Made by a program: the position numbers and the translations under genes. A stretch of DNA of 64,000 bases, taken from Streptomyces sp. MMBL 11-1 (GTDB lineage: Bacteria > Actinomycetota > Actinomycetes > Streptomycetales > Streptomycetaceae). The notes under the pieces are model-generated. The model was not told where the DNA came from. It worked only from the letters and a program-made list of their open reading frames with translations, and did no database searches. Of this stretch, positions 53,948-64,000 are shown one piece after another; position 1 is the first letter of the stretch, and each line of letters opens with the position of its first letter. Location of the stretch: the NCBI RefSeq assembly GCF_028622875.1, contig NZ_CP117709.1, positions 3,224,001 through 3,288,000 on the forward strand, written 5' to 3'.

Positions 53948-53970
53948 CGGACACCGCCTAGGCTGGTGGT

Positions 53971-54831
53971 ATGAGTACGTCACGCACGCGGGGCACGGTC
54001 CGAGGACTGCCGGAGTGGGACCGCTGCGCGGTCATGGGGGTCGTCAACGTGACGCCCGACTCCTTCTCCGACGGCGGCCGCTGGTTCGACACCACGGCCG
54101 CGGTCAAGCACGGCCTGCACCTGGTGTCCGAGGGCGCGGACCTGGTGGACGTGGGCGGTGAGTCGACCCGCCCCGGCGCCAGCCGGGTGGACGAGGCCGA
54201 GGAGCTGCGCCGGGTCGTCCCCGTCGTGCGGGGACTGGCCTCCGAGGGCGTCACCGTCTCCGTGGACACCATGCGCGCCCGCGTCGCCGAGCAGGCCGTC
54301 GCCGCCGGGGCCGCCCTGGTCAACGACGTCAGCGGCGGCCTCGCCGACCCGGACATGATCCCGGCGGTCGCCGCCGCGCGGGTCCCGTTCGTCGTGATGC
54401 ACTGGCGCGGCTTCAGCGAGTCGATGAACAGCCGCGCGGTGTACGAGGACGTGGTCGCCGAGGTCCTCGACGAGCTGCGGCAGCGGATGGACGCGGTGGT
54501 CGCCGGCGGCGTCGACCCCGAGCGCGTCGTGATCGACCCCGGCCTCGGCTTCGCGAAGGACGCCTCCCACGACCTGTCGCTCGTCGCGCACCTGGCCGGC
54601 CTGCACACGCTGGGCCGTCCGCTGCTGGTGGCCGCCTCCCGCAAACGTTTCCTCGGGCACGTCCTGGCCGGGCCGGGCTCGGCCCCGCCGCCCGCCCGCG
54701 AACGCGACGCGGCGACCGCCGCCGTCTCCGCGCTGGCCGCGTCGGCGGGAGCCTGGGCGGTCCGGGTCCACGAGGTACGGGCCACCGCCGACGCCGTCCG
54801 CGTCGCCCGCGCGGTCGAGGGAGCCGCGTGA
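53971..54831 (+). CDS. folP: Dihydropteroate synthase
   Basis: Joins pteridine pyrophosphate and p-aminobenzoate, the sulfonamide target; 286 aa TIM barrel. Motifs: MGVVNVTPDSFSDGGRW (about 22-38), LVDVGGESTRPGA, VSVDTMRA, VNDVSGG, IDPGLGFAKD and ASRKRFLG. The ATG lies 6 nt after TAGGCT (53959-53964), predicted leaderless. The TGA overlaps the GTG of the next gene. It opens the cluster folP-NTF2-folB-folK-DUF3180, with folE convergent beyond. Confidence 0.97.
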   Translation: MSTSRTRGTVRGLPEWDRCAVMGVVNVTPDSFSDGGRWFDTTAAVKHGLHLVSEGADLVDVGGESTRPGASRVDEAEELRRVVPVVRGLASEGVTVSVDTMRARVAEQAVAAGAALVNDVSGGLADPDMIPAVAAARVPFVVMHWRGFSESMNSRAVYEDVVAEVLDELRQRMDAVVAGGVDPERVVIDPGLGFAKDASHDLSLVAHLAGLHTLGRPLLVAASRKRFLGHVLAGPGSAPPPARERDAATAAVSALAASAGAWAVRVHEVRATADAVRVARAVEGAA

Positions 54832-55301
54832 ACGAGGAACACGCACAGGCCGCCGCCGACATCGCGGAGGTCGAGGCGGCCAACACCGCCTTCTACGAGG
54901 CGCTGGAGCGCGGCGACCACGACGCGCTCGCCGAGCGCTGGCTGCCGGGCGAGGACCTCACCGTCTCCTGCGTCCACCCCGGCTGGCCGGTGCTCACGGG
55001 CCGCGGCGACGTGCTGCGCAGCTACGCCCTGATCATGGCGAACACCGAGTACATCCAGTTCTTCCTCACCGACGTCAACGTCTCGATGAGCGGCGACACC
55101 GCCCTGGTCACCTGCACCGAGAACATCCTCAGCGGCGGACCGGCCGAGGAGGGCGACGCGCTGGGCCCGCTCGTGGGCCAGCTGGTCGTCGCCACGAACG
55201 TGTTCCGGCGCACCGCCGACGGCTGGAGACTCTGGTCCCACCACGGATCGCCCGTCCTGACCGAATCCGATGAGGACGACGACAAGGAAGCACCCTCCTG
55301 A
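54828..55301 (+). CDS. NTF2/SnoaL-like protein in the folate cluster
   Basis: A 157-aa small cone-shaped fold. Segments: ADIAEVEAANTAFYEALERG, LPGEDLTVSCVHPGWPVLTG, VLRSYALIMANTEYIQFFLT, and the strands NVFRRTADGWRLWSHHGSPV. GTG 54828 overlaps the folP stop (GTGA). Its fixed place between folP and folB in actinobacteria suggests a helper role in folate synthesis or a neighbouring pathway, but no reaction is known to me. The tail is acidic (ESDEDDDKE). Confidence 0.85.
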   Translation: MNEEHAQAAADIAEVEAANTAFYEALERGDHDALAERWLPGEDLTVSCVHPGWPVLTGRGDVLRSYALIMANTEYIQFFLTDVNVSMSGDTALVTCTENILSGGPAEEGDALGPLVGQLVVATNVFRRTADGWRLWSHHGSPVLTESDEDDDKEAPS

Positions 55302-55391
55302 GTGGGTACGGGACCGGGAGGGGTTGGAACCGGTGACCACCGGGTATGGGCGGCTACCAGCCCGGTGAGGCGCGGTCCCCGGCCCCCGCGG

Positions 55392-55421
55392 GCGAGCACC
55401 GCCGGTGCTCGCAGGTAGATT
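55392..55421 (+). promoter_or_regulatory. Hairpin and -10 in front of folB
   Basis: GCGAGCACC (55392-55400) pairs with GGTGCTCGC (55404-55412). The -10-like TAGATT follows at 55416-55421, giving a leader of about 65 nt to the folB GTG. The leader can form a further GGCACC/GGTGCC stem. The hairpin could end transcription from folP or act as an operator. Confidence 0.45.
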
Positions 55422-55491
55422 CGGAAGAAGGCACCTCGTCGCCCGCACGCGGCCGGGTGCCTCTCGACCAACGACAGCAGGAGTGATTCGC

Positions 55492-55851
55492 GTGGATCGT
55501 GTCGCGCTGCGCGGCCTCAAGGCCCGTGGGCACCACGGTGTCTTCCCCCGGGAACGGGAAGAGGGCCAGACCTTCATCGTCGACCTGGTGCTCGGCCTCG
55601 ACACCCGCCCCGCGGCAGCCACCGACGACCTGTCCCGCACCGTGCACTACGGCGTGGTGGCCGAAGAGGTCGTCGACGTGGTGACCGGCGAACCGGTCGA
55701 TCTGATCGAGACGCTCGCCGAGCGCATCGCCCAGCAGTGCCTCAAGCACGAAGGCGTCCAGGAGGTCGAGGTCGTGGTGCACAAGCCGGACGCTCCGATC
55801 ACCGTCCCCTTCGACGACGTGACCATCACCATCACCCGGAGCCGATCATGA
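55492..55851 (+). CDS. folB: Dihydroneopterin aldolase
   Basis: Cleaves dihydroneopterin to 6-hydroxymethyl-dihydropterin and glycolaldehyde; 119 aa. The family pattern is complete: LRGLKARGHHGVFPREREEG (about 5-24, with the substrate-binding Glu), TVHYGVVAEEV, VDLIETLAERIAQQCL and the strand VEVVVHKPDAPI with the catalytic Lys. GTG 55492 has AGGAG nine bases upstream. The stop overlaps the folK start (ATGA). Confidence 0.96.
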   Translation: MDRVALRGLKARGHHGVFPREREEGQTFIVDLVLGLDTRPAAATDDLSRTVHYGVVAEEVVDVVTGEPVDLIETLAERIAQQCLKHEGVQEVEVVVHKPDAPITVPFDDVTITITRSRS

Positions 55852-56459
55852 CCGCATTTTCCACCGAAGGGCAGAGCGACCCGACCGTACAGCCGGTCCC
55901 GACCGCCGTCGTCCGGCAGGTGGACGCCGCCGACGTCACGCTCTCCAACCCCAAGATGGCCGTGATCTCCCTCGGCTCCAACCTGGGCAACCGGCTGGAG
56001 ACCCTCCAGGGGGCCGTCGACGCCCTGGAGGACACCCCGGGCCTGAGGGTCAAGGCCGTCTCCCCGGTGTACGAGACGGAGCCGTGGGGCGTCGAGGCGA
56101 ACTCCCAGCCCTCGTACTTCAACGCCGTCATCCTCGTGAAGACGACGCTGCCCCCCGCCTCCCTGCTGGAGCGCGGCCAGGCCGTCGAGGAGGCCTTCGA
56201 CCGGGTCCGCGAGGAGCGCTGGGGCCCGCGCACCATCGACGTCGACATCGTGGCGTACGCCGACGTCCTCTCCGACGACCCGGTGCTCACGCTCCCCCAC
56301 CCGCGCGCCCACGAGCGGGCCTTCGTCCTCGCCCCCTGGCACGACATCGACCCCGAGGCCCAGCTGCCCGGCGCCGGCCCGGTGGCCCAGCTCCTCACCG
56401 AGGTCGGGCGGGAAAGCGTCCTGCCCCGCGCCGACCTGGAACTGCGCCTGCCGGAGTAA
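55848..56459 (+). CDS. folK: Hydroxymethyldihydropterin pyrophosphokinase
   Basis: Transfers pyrophosphate from ATP to 6-hydroxymethyl-dihydropterin; 203 aa. After a 35-residue N-terminal extension come AVISLGSNLGNRLETLQGAV, SPVYETEPWG, YFNAVILVKTTLPP, then RWGPRTIDVDIVAY with the Mg-binding Asp pair, and LPHPRAHERAFVLAPW. The ATG overlaps the folB stop. The extension (VQPVPTAVVRQVDAADV) is not part of the enzyme fold in E. coli (about 160 aa). Confidence 0.96.
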   Translation: MTAFSTEGQSDPTVQPVPTAVVRQVDAADVTLSNPKMAVISLGSNLGNRLETLQGAVDALEDTPGLRVKAVSPVYETEPWGVEANSQPSYFNAVILVKTTLPPASLLERGQAVEEAFDRVREERWGPRTIDVDIVAYADVLSDDPVLTLPHPRAHERAFVLAPWHDIDPEAQLPGAGPVAQLLTEVGRESVLPRADLELRLPE

Positions 56460-56532
56460 TCGTTAGGCTCGACGACGGTGGTCCGGCGCACGGCCGGACC
56501 GGGCACAGGCGGCGCGAAGGGCGGCTCACTCG

Positions 56533-57021
56533 GTGAAGCAACTACGGCTCGGGGTACTGGCGGGCCTCTTCGCCGCCGCCGGTGTCCTCTCCTGGGGCGG
56601 GGCCCGCCTGTGGGACTCCTTCGGCACCCTGCCGAGCGTCCCGCTGGCCGCGTCGATCGTGCTCGCCGTGATCGCGGCGATCCTCCTCGCGACCGCCCTC
56701 TCCACCCGCGCCCGCCTCCGCGCCCAGCGCGAGCGCCGCCCCGGCGCCAAGGGCGTCGAGCCCCTGTTCGCGGCGCGCGCGGTCGTCTTCGGCCAGGCGA
56801 GCGCCCTGGTGACCGCCCTGGTCGCCGGAGTGTACGGCGGCACCGGCGTCTTCCTCCTGGGCCACCTCGACATCCCGCCCCGCCGCGACCAGGCCATCTA
56901 CGCCGGCGCGGCGGTGGTGGCCGGCATCGCGGTCATCGCGGCCGCCCTCTTCCTGGAACGCGTCTGCCGCCTCCCGGAGGACGGCAACGACCACGACGGC
57001 ACGGGCGCGGCAGCGGCGTAG
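56533..57021 (+). CDS. DUF3180 membrane protein
   Basis: A 162-aa protein with four TM helices (LGVLAGLFAAAGVLSWGGA; VPLAASIVLAVIAAILLATA; ASALVTALVAGVYGGTGVFL; AIYAGAAVVAGIAVIAAALF) and a basic loop between helices 2 and 3 (RARLRAQRERRPGAKG). The family keeps its place behind folK in actinobacteria; the function is unknown. GTG 56533 follows a weak GGCGG; a -10-like TAGGCT lies at 56464-56469, so it can be transcribed apart from folK. Part of its last codons is repeated downstream and helps build the terminator. Confidence 0.9.
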   Translation: MKQLRLGVLAGLFAAAGVLSWGGARLWDSFGTLPSVPLAASIVLAVIAAILLATALSTRARLRAQRERRPGAKGVEPLFAARAVVFGQASALVTALVAGVYGGTGVFLLGHLDIPPRRDQAIYAGAAVVAGIAVIAAALFLERVCRLPEDGNDHDGTGAAAA

Positions 57022-57029
57022 GCGAACAC

Positions 57030-57064
57030 GGGCGCGGCAGCCGCTCCCCGCTGCTGCCGCGCCC
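57030..57064. terminator. Terminator between DUF3180 gene and folE
   Basis: GGGCGCGGCAGC (57030-57041) pairs perfectly with GCTGCCGCGCCC (57053-57064), followed by GTTTC. The left arm is the second copy of ACGGGCGCGGCAGC, first seen at 57001-57014 inside the DUF3180 gene. Confidence 0.8.
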
Positions 57065-57086
57065 GTTTCGCGCGTTCGGGAGAGCG

Positions 57087-57692
57087 TCAGCGCGCCATGA
57101 TGAGGCTCATCGCCTCGGCACGGGTCGCGGGGTCCCGGAGCTGGCCGCGCACCGCAGAGGTGAGAGTCTTCGCCCCGGGCTTGCGGATGCCCCGCATGGA
57201 CATGCACATGTGCTCGCACTCGACGACGACGATGACTCCGCGCGGCTCCAGGATCGACATGAGGGACTCGGCGATCTGGGTCGTCAGCCGCTCCTGGACC
57301 TGCGGGCGTCGGGCGTAGACATCCACCAGCCGCGCCAGCTTCGACAGGCCGGTGATCTTGCCGGTGGAAGCGGGGATGTAGCCGACGTGCGCGACACCCC
57401 TGAACGGCACCAGGTGGTGTTCACACGTGCTGAACACCTCGATGTCCTTGACCAGGACCATCTCGTCGTGGCCCAGGTCGAACGTGGTCGTCAGGACGTC
57501 CTCGGGCTCCTGGTAGAGGCCCGCGAATATCTCCTTGTACGCCCGCGCCACCCGCCCCGGCGTCTCCCGCAGGCCCTCGCGGTCGGGGTTCTCCCCGACG
57601 GCGATCAGCAGTTCGCGTACGGCCGCCTCGGCACGCTTCTCGTCGAATTCGCCGATCGAACCCTGGCCGTCCAGCGTCACCGGGTCGGTCAT
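57087..57692 (-). CDS. folE: GTP cyclohydrolase I
   Basis: Opens the folate (and pterin) pathway by turning GTP into dihydroneopterin triphosphate; 201 aa. Zinc and active-site residues appear in [20 protein letters not shown] (about 85-104) and [17 protein letters not shown] (about 156-172). The ATG at 57692 has GAGG five bases upstream; a longer in-frame start at 57773 is not needed. It is convergent with the folate cluster and downstream of ftsH on the same strand. Confidence 0.97.
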   Translation of the reverse strand: MTDPVTLDGQGSIGEFDEKRAEAAVRELLIAVGENPDREGLRETPGRVARAYKEIFAGLYQEPEDVLTTTFDLGHDEMVLVKDIEVFSTCEHHLVPFRGVAHVGYIPASTGKITGLSKLARLVDVYARRPQVQERLTTQIAESLMSILEPRGVIVVVECEHMCMSMRGIRKPGAKTLTSAVRGQLRDPATRAEAMSLIMAR

Positions 57693-57850
57693 CTGTGCCT
57701 CGTTCCTCTGTGCTGTCCCGTGCGCGGGTTCGCGCTCAGACCTCGCAGGCATACGGAAAAGCCGCGCCCCCACAGGCTAAAACCTGGGGGGCGCGGCATC
57801 CATTCCGGGTCCGGTCCGGCCTCCGTGACGGAGGTCTCACCGGCCGCCGG

Positions 57851-59908
<2,058 letters not shown>

Positions 59909-60090
59909 CCATACGGAGCGAAGACGCCCCGTCCCTCCTGCCCGTAGGTAAATGCTGCTGTTTGAAAAGACTGTTCTTCGGACGGTACCCCAGCATCGTC
60001 ACCCGCGACTGCCGGGTACGACGGAGAAACCTGCTTTCGAAGCTTCAACGGCCCGAGGGCGGTGAGGGTTCCCCGGCGGGTCGGCCGAGG

Positions 60091-60645
60091 TCAGCCGCCG
60101 TAGACGTGCGGGGCGAGCGTGCCGACGAAGGGCAGGTTGCGGTACTTCTCCGCGTAGTCCAGCCCATAGCCGACGACGAACTCGTTGGGGATGTCGAAAC
60201 CGATCCACTTCACATCGATCGCGACCTTTGCGGCATCCGGCTTGCGCAGCAGGGTGCAGACCTCCAGCGAGGCCGGCTCCCGGGAGCCCAGGTTGGACAG
60301 CAGCCAGGACAGCGTCAGGCCGGAGTCGATGATGTCCTCGACGATCAGGACGTGCTTGCCCTTGATGTCGGTGTCGAGGTCCTTGAGGATCCGGACGACG
60401 CCGGACGACTGGGTGCCGGCCCCGTACGAGGAGACGGCCATCCAGTCCATCGTGACGGGGGTGGACAGCGCGCGCGCCAGGTCCGCCATGACCATCACCG
60501 CGCCCTTGAGGACGCCGACGATGAGCAGGTCCTTGCCCGCGTACTCCGCGTCGATCTTCGCGGCCAGCTCGACGAGCTTCGCGTCGATCTCTTCCTTGGT
60601 GAGGAGCACCGACTGAAGGTCGGTACCCATGTCCTTCTCGTTCAC
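60091..60645 (-). CDS. hpt: Hypoxanthine phosphoribosyltransferase
   Basis: Salvages hypoxanthine and guanine with PRPP; 184 aa. The PRPP loop is [19 protein letters not shown] (about 99-117), with [18 protein letters not shown] and the flexible-loop segment [11 protein letters not shown]; the base site lies in [20 protein letters not shown]. The GTG start (60645) gives [13 protein letters not shown] 60628 (MGTDL) is an alternative. It is placed between tilS and ftsH as in most actinobacteria and many Firmicutes. Confidence 0.96.
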   Translation of the reverse strand: MNEKDMGTDLQSVLLTKEEIDAKLVELAAKIDAEYAGKDLLIVGVLKGAVMVMADLARALSTPVTMDWMAVSSYGAGTQSSGVVRILKDLDTDIKGKHVLIVEDIIDSGLTLSWLLSNLGSREPASLEVCTLLRKPDAAKVAIDVKWIGFDIPNEFVVGYGLDYAEKYRNLPFVGTLAPHVYGG

Positions 60646-60729
60646 CCACGTCTCTTTCTCTGCCTGCCGGCCCGGGAAAAGCGCCCCGGGCCGGGCCGGC
60701 TGTTCGCCTGCACTTCAGCCGCTCGCGCG

Positions 60730-61854
60730 TCAGCTCTGCCGAATGACCAGTCTGCCACCCTGCCGCGTCGCCTCGACGCGGCCGGGCAGGTTGATGGCCC
60801 GCTGGCCGCGCCAGCCGGTGATCAGGCGGTCGACTTCTTCGAGGTGCCGGGCGAAGAGGGAGCCGGCGGGCGCCCCGGCCTCGATCAGCGCGCGGCGCAG
60901 CACCCGGCGGCGTACCGCGGGCGGCAGGACGTAGAGCTTGGCGCACTCCAGCCGGCCGGTCTCGTCGCGTACGGACAGCTCGGCCTCGGCGGCCCAGGTG
61001 TCCAGGGCGTCGGCGTCGTCGCGGGAGAGCTGGGCGGTGCGGGCGAGGGCTTCGACGACGCCCTTGCCGAGCGCTTTCTCCAGGGCGGGCAGGCCTTCGT
61101 GGCGGAGCCGGGAGCGGGTGTAGGCGGGGTCGATGTTGTGCGGGTCGTCCCAGACGGGCAGGGACTGGACCAGGCAGGCCTTGCGGGCGGTCTGCCGGTC
61201 GAGGTGGAGGAAGGGCCGGCGGTAGCGGCCGGACGGCCCGGAGGCGGCGGCCATGCCGGAGAGCGAGCGGATGCCGGAGCCGCGGGCCAGGCCGAGGAGG
61301 ACCGTCTCGGCCTGGTCGTCGCGGGTGTGGCCGAGCAGGACGGCGGCGGCGCCGTGGCGTTCGGCGGCGGCGTCCAGTGCGGCGTAGCGGGCGTCGCGGG
61401 CGGCGGCCTCGGGGCCGCCCTCGCGTCCGACGTGCACGGCGACGGCCTCGACGGGGTCGAGGTCCATGGCGGTGAGCCGGGTGACGACCTCTGCGGCGCG
61501 GAGAGCGGATCCCGGCTGGAGGTTGTGGTCGACGGTGATGCCGCCGGCCCGGACGCCGAGCTTGCGGGCCTCGAACGCGAGCGCGGAGGCGAGCGCCATG
61601 GAGTCGGCGCCACCGGAGCAGGCGACGAGGACGAGTGGGGTGTCGGGCCGGTCGGCGAGAGCGGGCCGGTCGGCGAGTGCGGACCTGCCCGCGGCTCCGG
61701 CCTCGGCGAAGCGGGGGCCGGCGGCGTGCGCGGGGCGCCTCGCCGCGTCGGCGGGCCGGTCGGGGCCGGCGTGCCGGTGGAATTCGGTGGTGACGTCGTG
61801 GAGTACGCGGCGGACCGCCAGGCGTATCGCCGCGACCGCAGGATGGGGACCCAT
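60730..61854 (-). CDS. tilS: tRNA(Ile)-lysidine synthase
   Basis: Changes the wobble C of tRNA-Ile(CAU) to lysidine so that AUA is read as isoleucine; 374 aa. The PP-loop is [19 protein letters not shown] (about 73-91), then [32 protein letters not shown] and [15 protein letters not shown]. An Ala/Arg/Asp-rich N-terminal stretch (about 22-68) with a LADRP repeat is specific to this organism's group. ATG 61854 has GAAGGG at 8 nt. Confidence 0.95.
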   Translation of the reverse strand: MGPHPAVAAIRLAVRRVLHDVTTEFHRHAGPDRPADAARRPAHAAGPRFAEAGAAGRSALADRPALADRPDTPLVLVACSGGADSMALASALAFEARKLGVRAGGITVDHNLQPGSALRAAEVVTRLTAMDLDPVEAVAVHVGREGGPEAAARDARYAALDAAAERHGAAAVLLGHTRDDQAETVLLGLARGSGIRSLSGMAAASGPSGRYRRPFLHLDRQTARKACLVQSLPVWDDPHNIDPAYTRSRLRHEGLPALEKALGKGVVEALARTAQLSRDDADALDTWAAEAELSVRDETGRLECAKLYVLPPAVRRRVLRRALIEAGAPAGSLFARHLEEVDRLITGWRGQRAINLPGRVEATRQGGRLVIRQS

Positions 61855-62040
61855 GTCCGGTGCCCTTCGTGGAGTTCGGGAGGAGCGTCGAGCGCCGGAA
61901 CGCGTGAGTCCCGTCACTCAGAGTGCGTCGATGGTGACAGAGGCAAGCTGTTCATCGAGCATTGCACGCCCTCCCGTGCCCCTACGGTCCCTCGGATGGG
62001 TGATTGGCGGGCCAATATCGGCCCCCGGGCCGTCCGATGG

Positions 62041-63177
62041 TCAGGATTCGGCCTTACGGTGCACCCGCGCGACCCAGTCGGCGGGCCGGGCGATCTCGGC
62101 TTTGGTCGGAAGGGTGTTCGGTGAGGTCCAGACGCGGTTGAAGCCGTCCATGCCGACCTCTTCGACGACCGATCGTACGAACTTCTCGCCGTCCTTGTAC
62201 TGCCGGAGCTTGGCGTCCAGGCCGAGGAGCTTGCGCAGCGCCTGGTCGAGACGGCCGGCGCCCTGGGCCCGGCGCCGCTGGAACTTCTCCCGGATCTCGG
62301 AGACGGAGCCGACGACCTCGGGGCCCACGCCGTCCATCACGTAGTCCGCGTGTCCTTCGAGGAGGGACATGACGGCGGTGAGGCGGCCGAGCACTTCGCG
62401 CTGGGCGGGGGTCTGGACGATGTCGACGAGGCTCCGGCCGCCTTCCTCGCCCTGTTCGCCCTCGGGCCGTCCGGCGCCGGAGAGGGACTGGGCGGCTTCG
62501 CGGAGGCGCTCCAGGAAGGTCATCGGGTCGACGTCGGTCTCGTCGAGGAACGTCTGGATCTCGCCCCGGAGGTGGTCGCGGAGCCAGGGCACGCCGGTGA
62601 ACTGGGTGCGGTGGGTCTCCTCGTGGAGGGCGACCCAGAGCCGGAAGTCGTGCGGGTCGACGTCCAGCTCGCGCTCGACGTGGACGATGTTGGGGGCGAC
62701 GAGGAGCAGGCGTCCGCCGCCGTCGGCGGAGGCGGGCAGGTCCCTGGTGGCCGGGGCGAACGTCTCGTACTGGCCGAGCACGCGGGAGGCGAGGAAGGAG
62801 AGCAGCATCCCGAGCTCGACGCCGGTGACCTTGCCGCCGACCGCGCCGAGGACGGCGCCGCCGGGTCCGCCGGAGCGGCGCTTCTCCATCTTGGCGAGCA
62901 GGGGGTGCAGCAGTTCGCGGAAGCCGGCGACGTTGGCCTTGATCCAGCCGGCCCGGTCGACGACGAGGACGGGGGTGTCCTCGGGTTCGGTCCCCTCGGG
63001 GATCATCCGGGTGAAGAGCCGGACGTGTTCCTCCGACGCCCGGGCATGCCGCCGCAGCTCCGCGACGACGGCGCGGGCCTCCTCGCGGCTGATGTCGGGG
63101 CCGGGCCGGACCAGTCGGGTCGCGGTCGCGACCGCGAGATTCCAGTCGACCATCTGGGCATTACCGATGCTCGTCAT
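62041..63177 (-). CDS. Zinc-dependent metalloprotease, DUF2342 (zincin type 2)
   Basis: A 378-aa protein with the zincin motif HEETH (in LWVALHEETHRTQFTG, about 181-196) and a downstream third-ligand region EGHADYVMDGVG. Other family segments: MVDWNLAVATATRLVRPGP, NVAGFRELLHPLLAKME and LVAPNIVHVERELDVDP. Some databases call it F420-biosynthesis associated, but direct evidence is lacking. It has no TM helix or signal. The ATG lies 6 nt after TACGGT (63189-63184), predicted leaderless. It sits between dacB and tilS in the usual order. Confidence 0.88.
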   Translation of the reverse strand: MTSIGNAQMVDWNLAVATATRLVRPGPDISREEARAVVAELRRHARASEEHVRLFTRMIPEGTEPEDTPVLVVDRAGWIKANVAGFRELLHPLLAKMEKRRSGGPGGAVLGAVGGKVTGVELGMLLSFLASRVLGQYETFAPATRDLPASADGGGRLLLVAPNIVHVERELDVDPHDFRLWVALHEETHRTQFTGVPWLRDHLRGEIQTFLDETDVDPMTFLERLREAAQSLSGAGRPEGEQGEEGGRSLVDIVQTPAQREVLGRLTAVMSLLEGHADYVMDGVGPEVVGSVSEIREKFQRRRAQGAGRLDQALRKLLGLDAKLRQYKDGEKFVRSVVEEVGMDGFNRVWTSPNTLPTKAEIARPADWVARVHRKAES

Positions 63178-63258
63178 GCGTCAACCGTACGTGAGCCCGT
63201 CGCCCGGTGGTGGGGTCTTGGCGCCCCCTTGCGCGGCTCTTCGGGTGCTGGGGGCCGC

Positions 63259-64000
63259 TCAGCGGGCCGGGAGGGCGAGTGCGGTGGCCAGGGCGTCGAG
63301 GGCGGGTTCGGCTTCGGCCGCGGAGAGGCTGCCGGAGGCGAGGAAGGCGAAGGCGAGCAGGCGGCCCCGGGGGTCGACGACCGTTCCGGCGAGGGAGTTG
63401 ACGCCGCTGAGGGTGCCGGTCTTGGCGCGGATCAGGCCGGTGCCCTCGGAGGCTTCCTGGTAGCGGCCGCCGAGGGTGCCGCTGAACCCGGCGATCGGGA
63501 GGCCCGTGAGGACCGGGCGCAGTCCGGGGCGGTCGGGGTCGGCGGCGCGGGCGAGGAGGGCGGTGAGGAGGGCGGGGGTGACCCGGTCCTCGCGGTCCAG
63601 GCCGCTGCCGTCGGCGAGGTGGGCGCCGGCCACCGGGACCCCCAGCTTCTTCAGTTCGTTGGTGACGGCGCGGCGGGCTCCGGCGAACGAGGCGCTCTCG
63701 CCCTTGGCGATGGCGGTCTGCCGGGCGAGGGCCTCGGCGATGTCGTTGTCGCTGTTGGTGAGGGTGCGCTCGACGAGGGCGGCGAGCGGGGCCGAGTGGT
63801 GGGTGGCGACGGTGCGGGACTCACGCGCGGGGCGGGCCTCGCGGGGGGCGCCGGTGACCTTGACGCCGGCCTTTCTCAGCTGTGCGGCGAAGGAGCGGGC
63901 CGCGTCGCCGGCGGGGTCCTCGCTGCGTTTGGCGGGGCCGCGGTCCGTGTCGTTCAGGCGGCCCTCGTCGACCATCAGGGCGGTGACGGGGGCGATGTTC
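63259..64000 (-). CDS. dacB: D-alanyl-D-alanine carboxypeptidase/endopeptidase PBP4 (5' part missing)
   Basis: Peptidase family S13 enzyme that trims peptidoglycan cross-links outside the membrane. Only the C-terminal 246 or so residues are in the window. The SxN motif is SDN (VERTLTNSDNDIAEALAR) and KTG appears in LIRAKTGTLSGVNSLAGTVV. The N-terminal signal peptide and the SxxK nucleophile lie beyond the right edge, so activity cannot be judged from here. The reading frame is open to position 64000. Confidence 0.92.
   Translation of the reverse strand, partial: NIAPVTALMVDEGRLNDTDRGPAKRSEDPAGDAARSFAAQLRKAGVKVTGAPREARPARESRTVATHHSAPLAALVERTLTNSDNDIAEALARQTAIAKGESASFAGARRAVTNELKKLGVPVAGAHLADGSGLDREDRVTPALLTALLARAADPDRPGLRPVLTGLPIAGFSGTLGGRYQEASEGTGLIRAKTGTLSGVNSLAGTVVDPRGRLLAFAFLASGSLSAAEAEPALDALATALALPAR

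Overview
This window is a stretch of chromosome from a high-GC actinobacterium, almost certainly a Streptomyces. The grounds are the very GC-rich third codon positions, frequent GTG starts, many GTGA/ATGA stop-start overlaps, the complete sigE-cseA-cseB-cseC envelope-stress locus, Lsr2, a ClgR-like box in front of clpC, an SCO3374-type gene, and the order folE-ftsH-hpt-tilS-(DUF2342)-dacB. Both ends cut a gene: proC on the left and dacB on the right. I saw no rRNA or tRNA gene, prophage, insertion sequence, integrase or CRISPR array. The species cannot be fixed from the sequence alone.

Layout. 1-11.4 kb: proC end, a two-gene ABC-2 exporter with an operator lying over its start, a membrane protein, an SH3-like protein, a Ser/Thr kinase with a beta-propeller-like ectodomain, ilvD, a TetR regulator with a TIM-barrel isomerase, Ppx/GppA, and a Cys-rich unknown transcribed away from it. 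11.4-18.4 kb: a one-protein sigma/zinc-finger/TM/BACON sensor, then radA-disA, a membrane-anchored unknown and mutY (genome maintenance and c-di-AMP). 18.6-22.4 kb: sigE-cseABC. 22.6-27.4 kb: an M23 peptidase, then a two-gene trypco2 / trypsin-NACHT-LRR module, the best candidate here for a conflict or defence system. 27.5-33.6 kb: clpC, the SCO3374-like gene, lsr2, an N-acetyltransferase, a BlaI-type regulator and two small unknowns. 33.7-39.4 kb: a tightly packed NAD/CoA operon (DUF2520-panC-nadB-nadC-coaX). 39.5-47.9 kb: an aldolase-like PLP enzyme, a tandem-repeat intergenic region, a DUF5937/ArsR regulator, a NarL-type two-component system, a MidA-family methyltransferase beside an orphan nuoD paralogue, and a coiled-coil membrane protein. 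48-51.9 kb: an OpuC-like osmoprotectant ABC transporter. 52-64 kb: an MprF-like protein, the folate cluster (folP, NTF2-like, folB, folK, DUF3180, folE), ftsH, hpt, tilS, a DUF2342 zincin and dacB.

How they work together. Several blocks serve the cell envelope: SigE/CseABC, the MprF-like protein behind a SigE-like promoter, an M23 peptidase and dacB. DisA (c-di-AMP) and the osmoprotectant transporter both bear on osmotic balance. Two features recur. About a dozen genes have a -10-like hexamer 6-7 nt before the start codon, which predicts leaderless mRNAs. At about seven loci the sequence around a stop codon is tandemly duplicated just downstream. The trypsin-NACHT gene carries the only TTA codon I found in any gene here, so its translation probably depends on the bldA tRNA.
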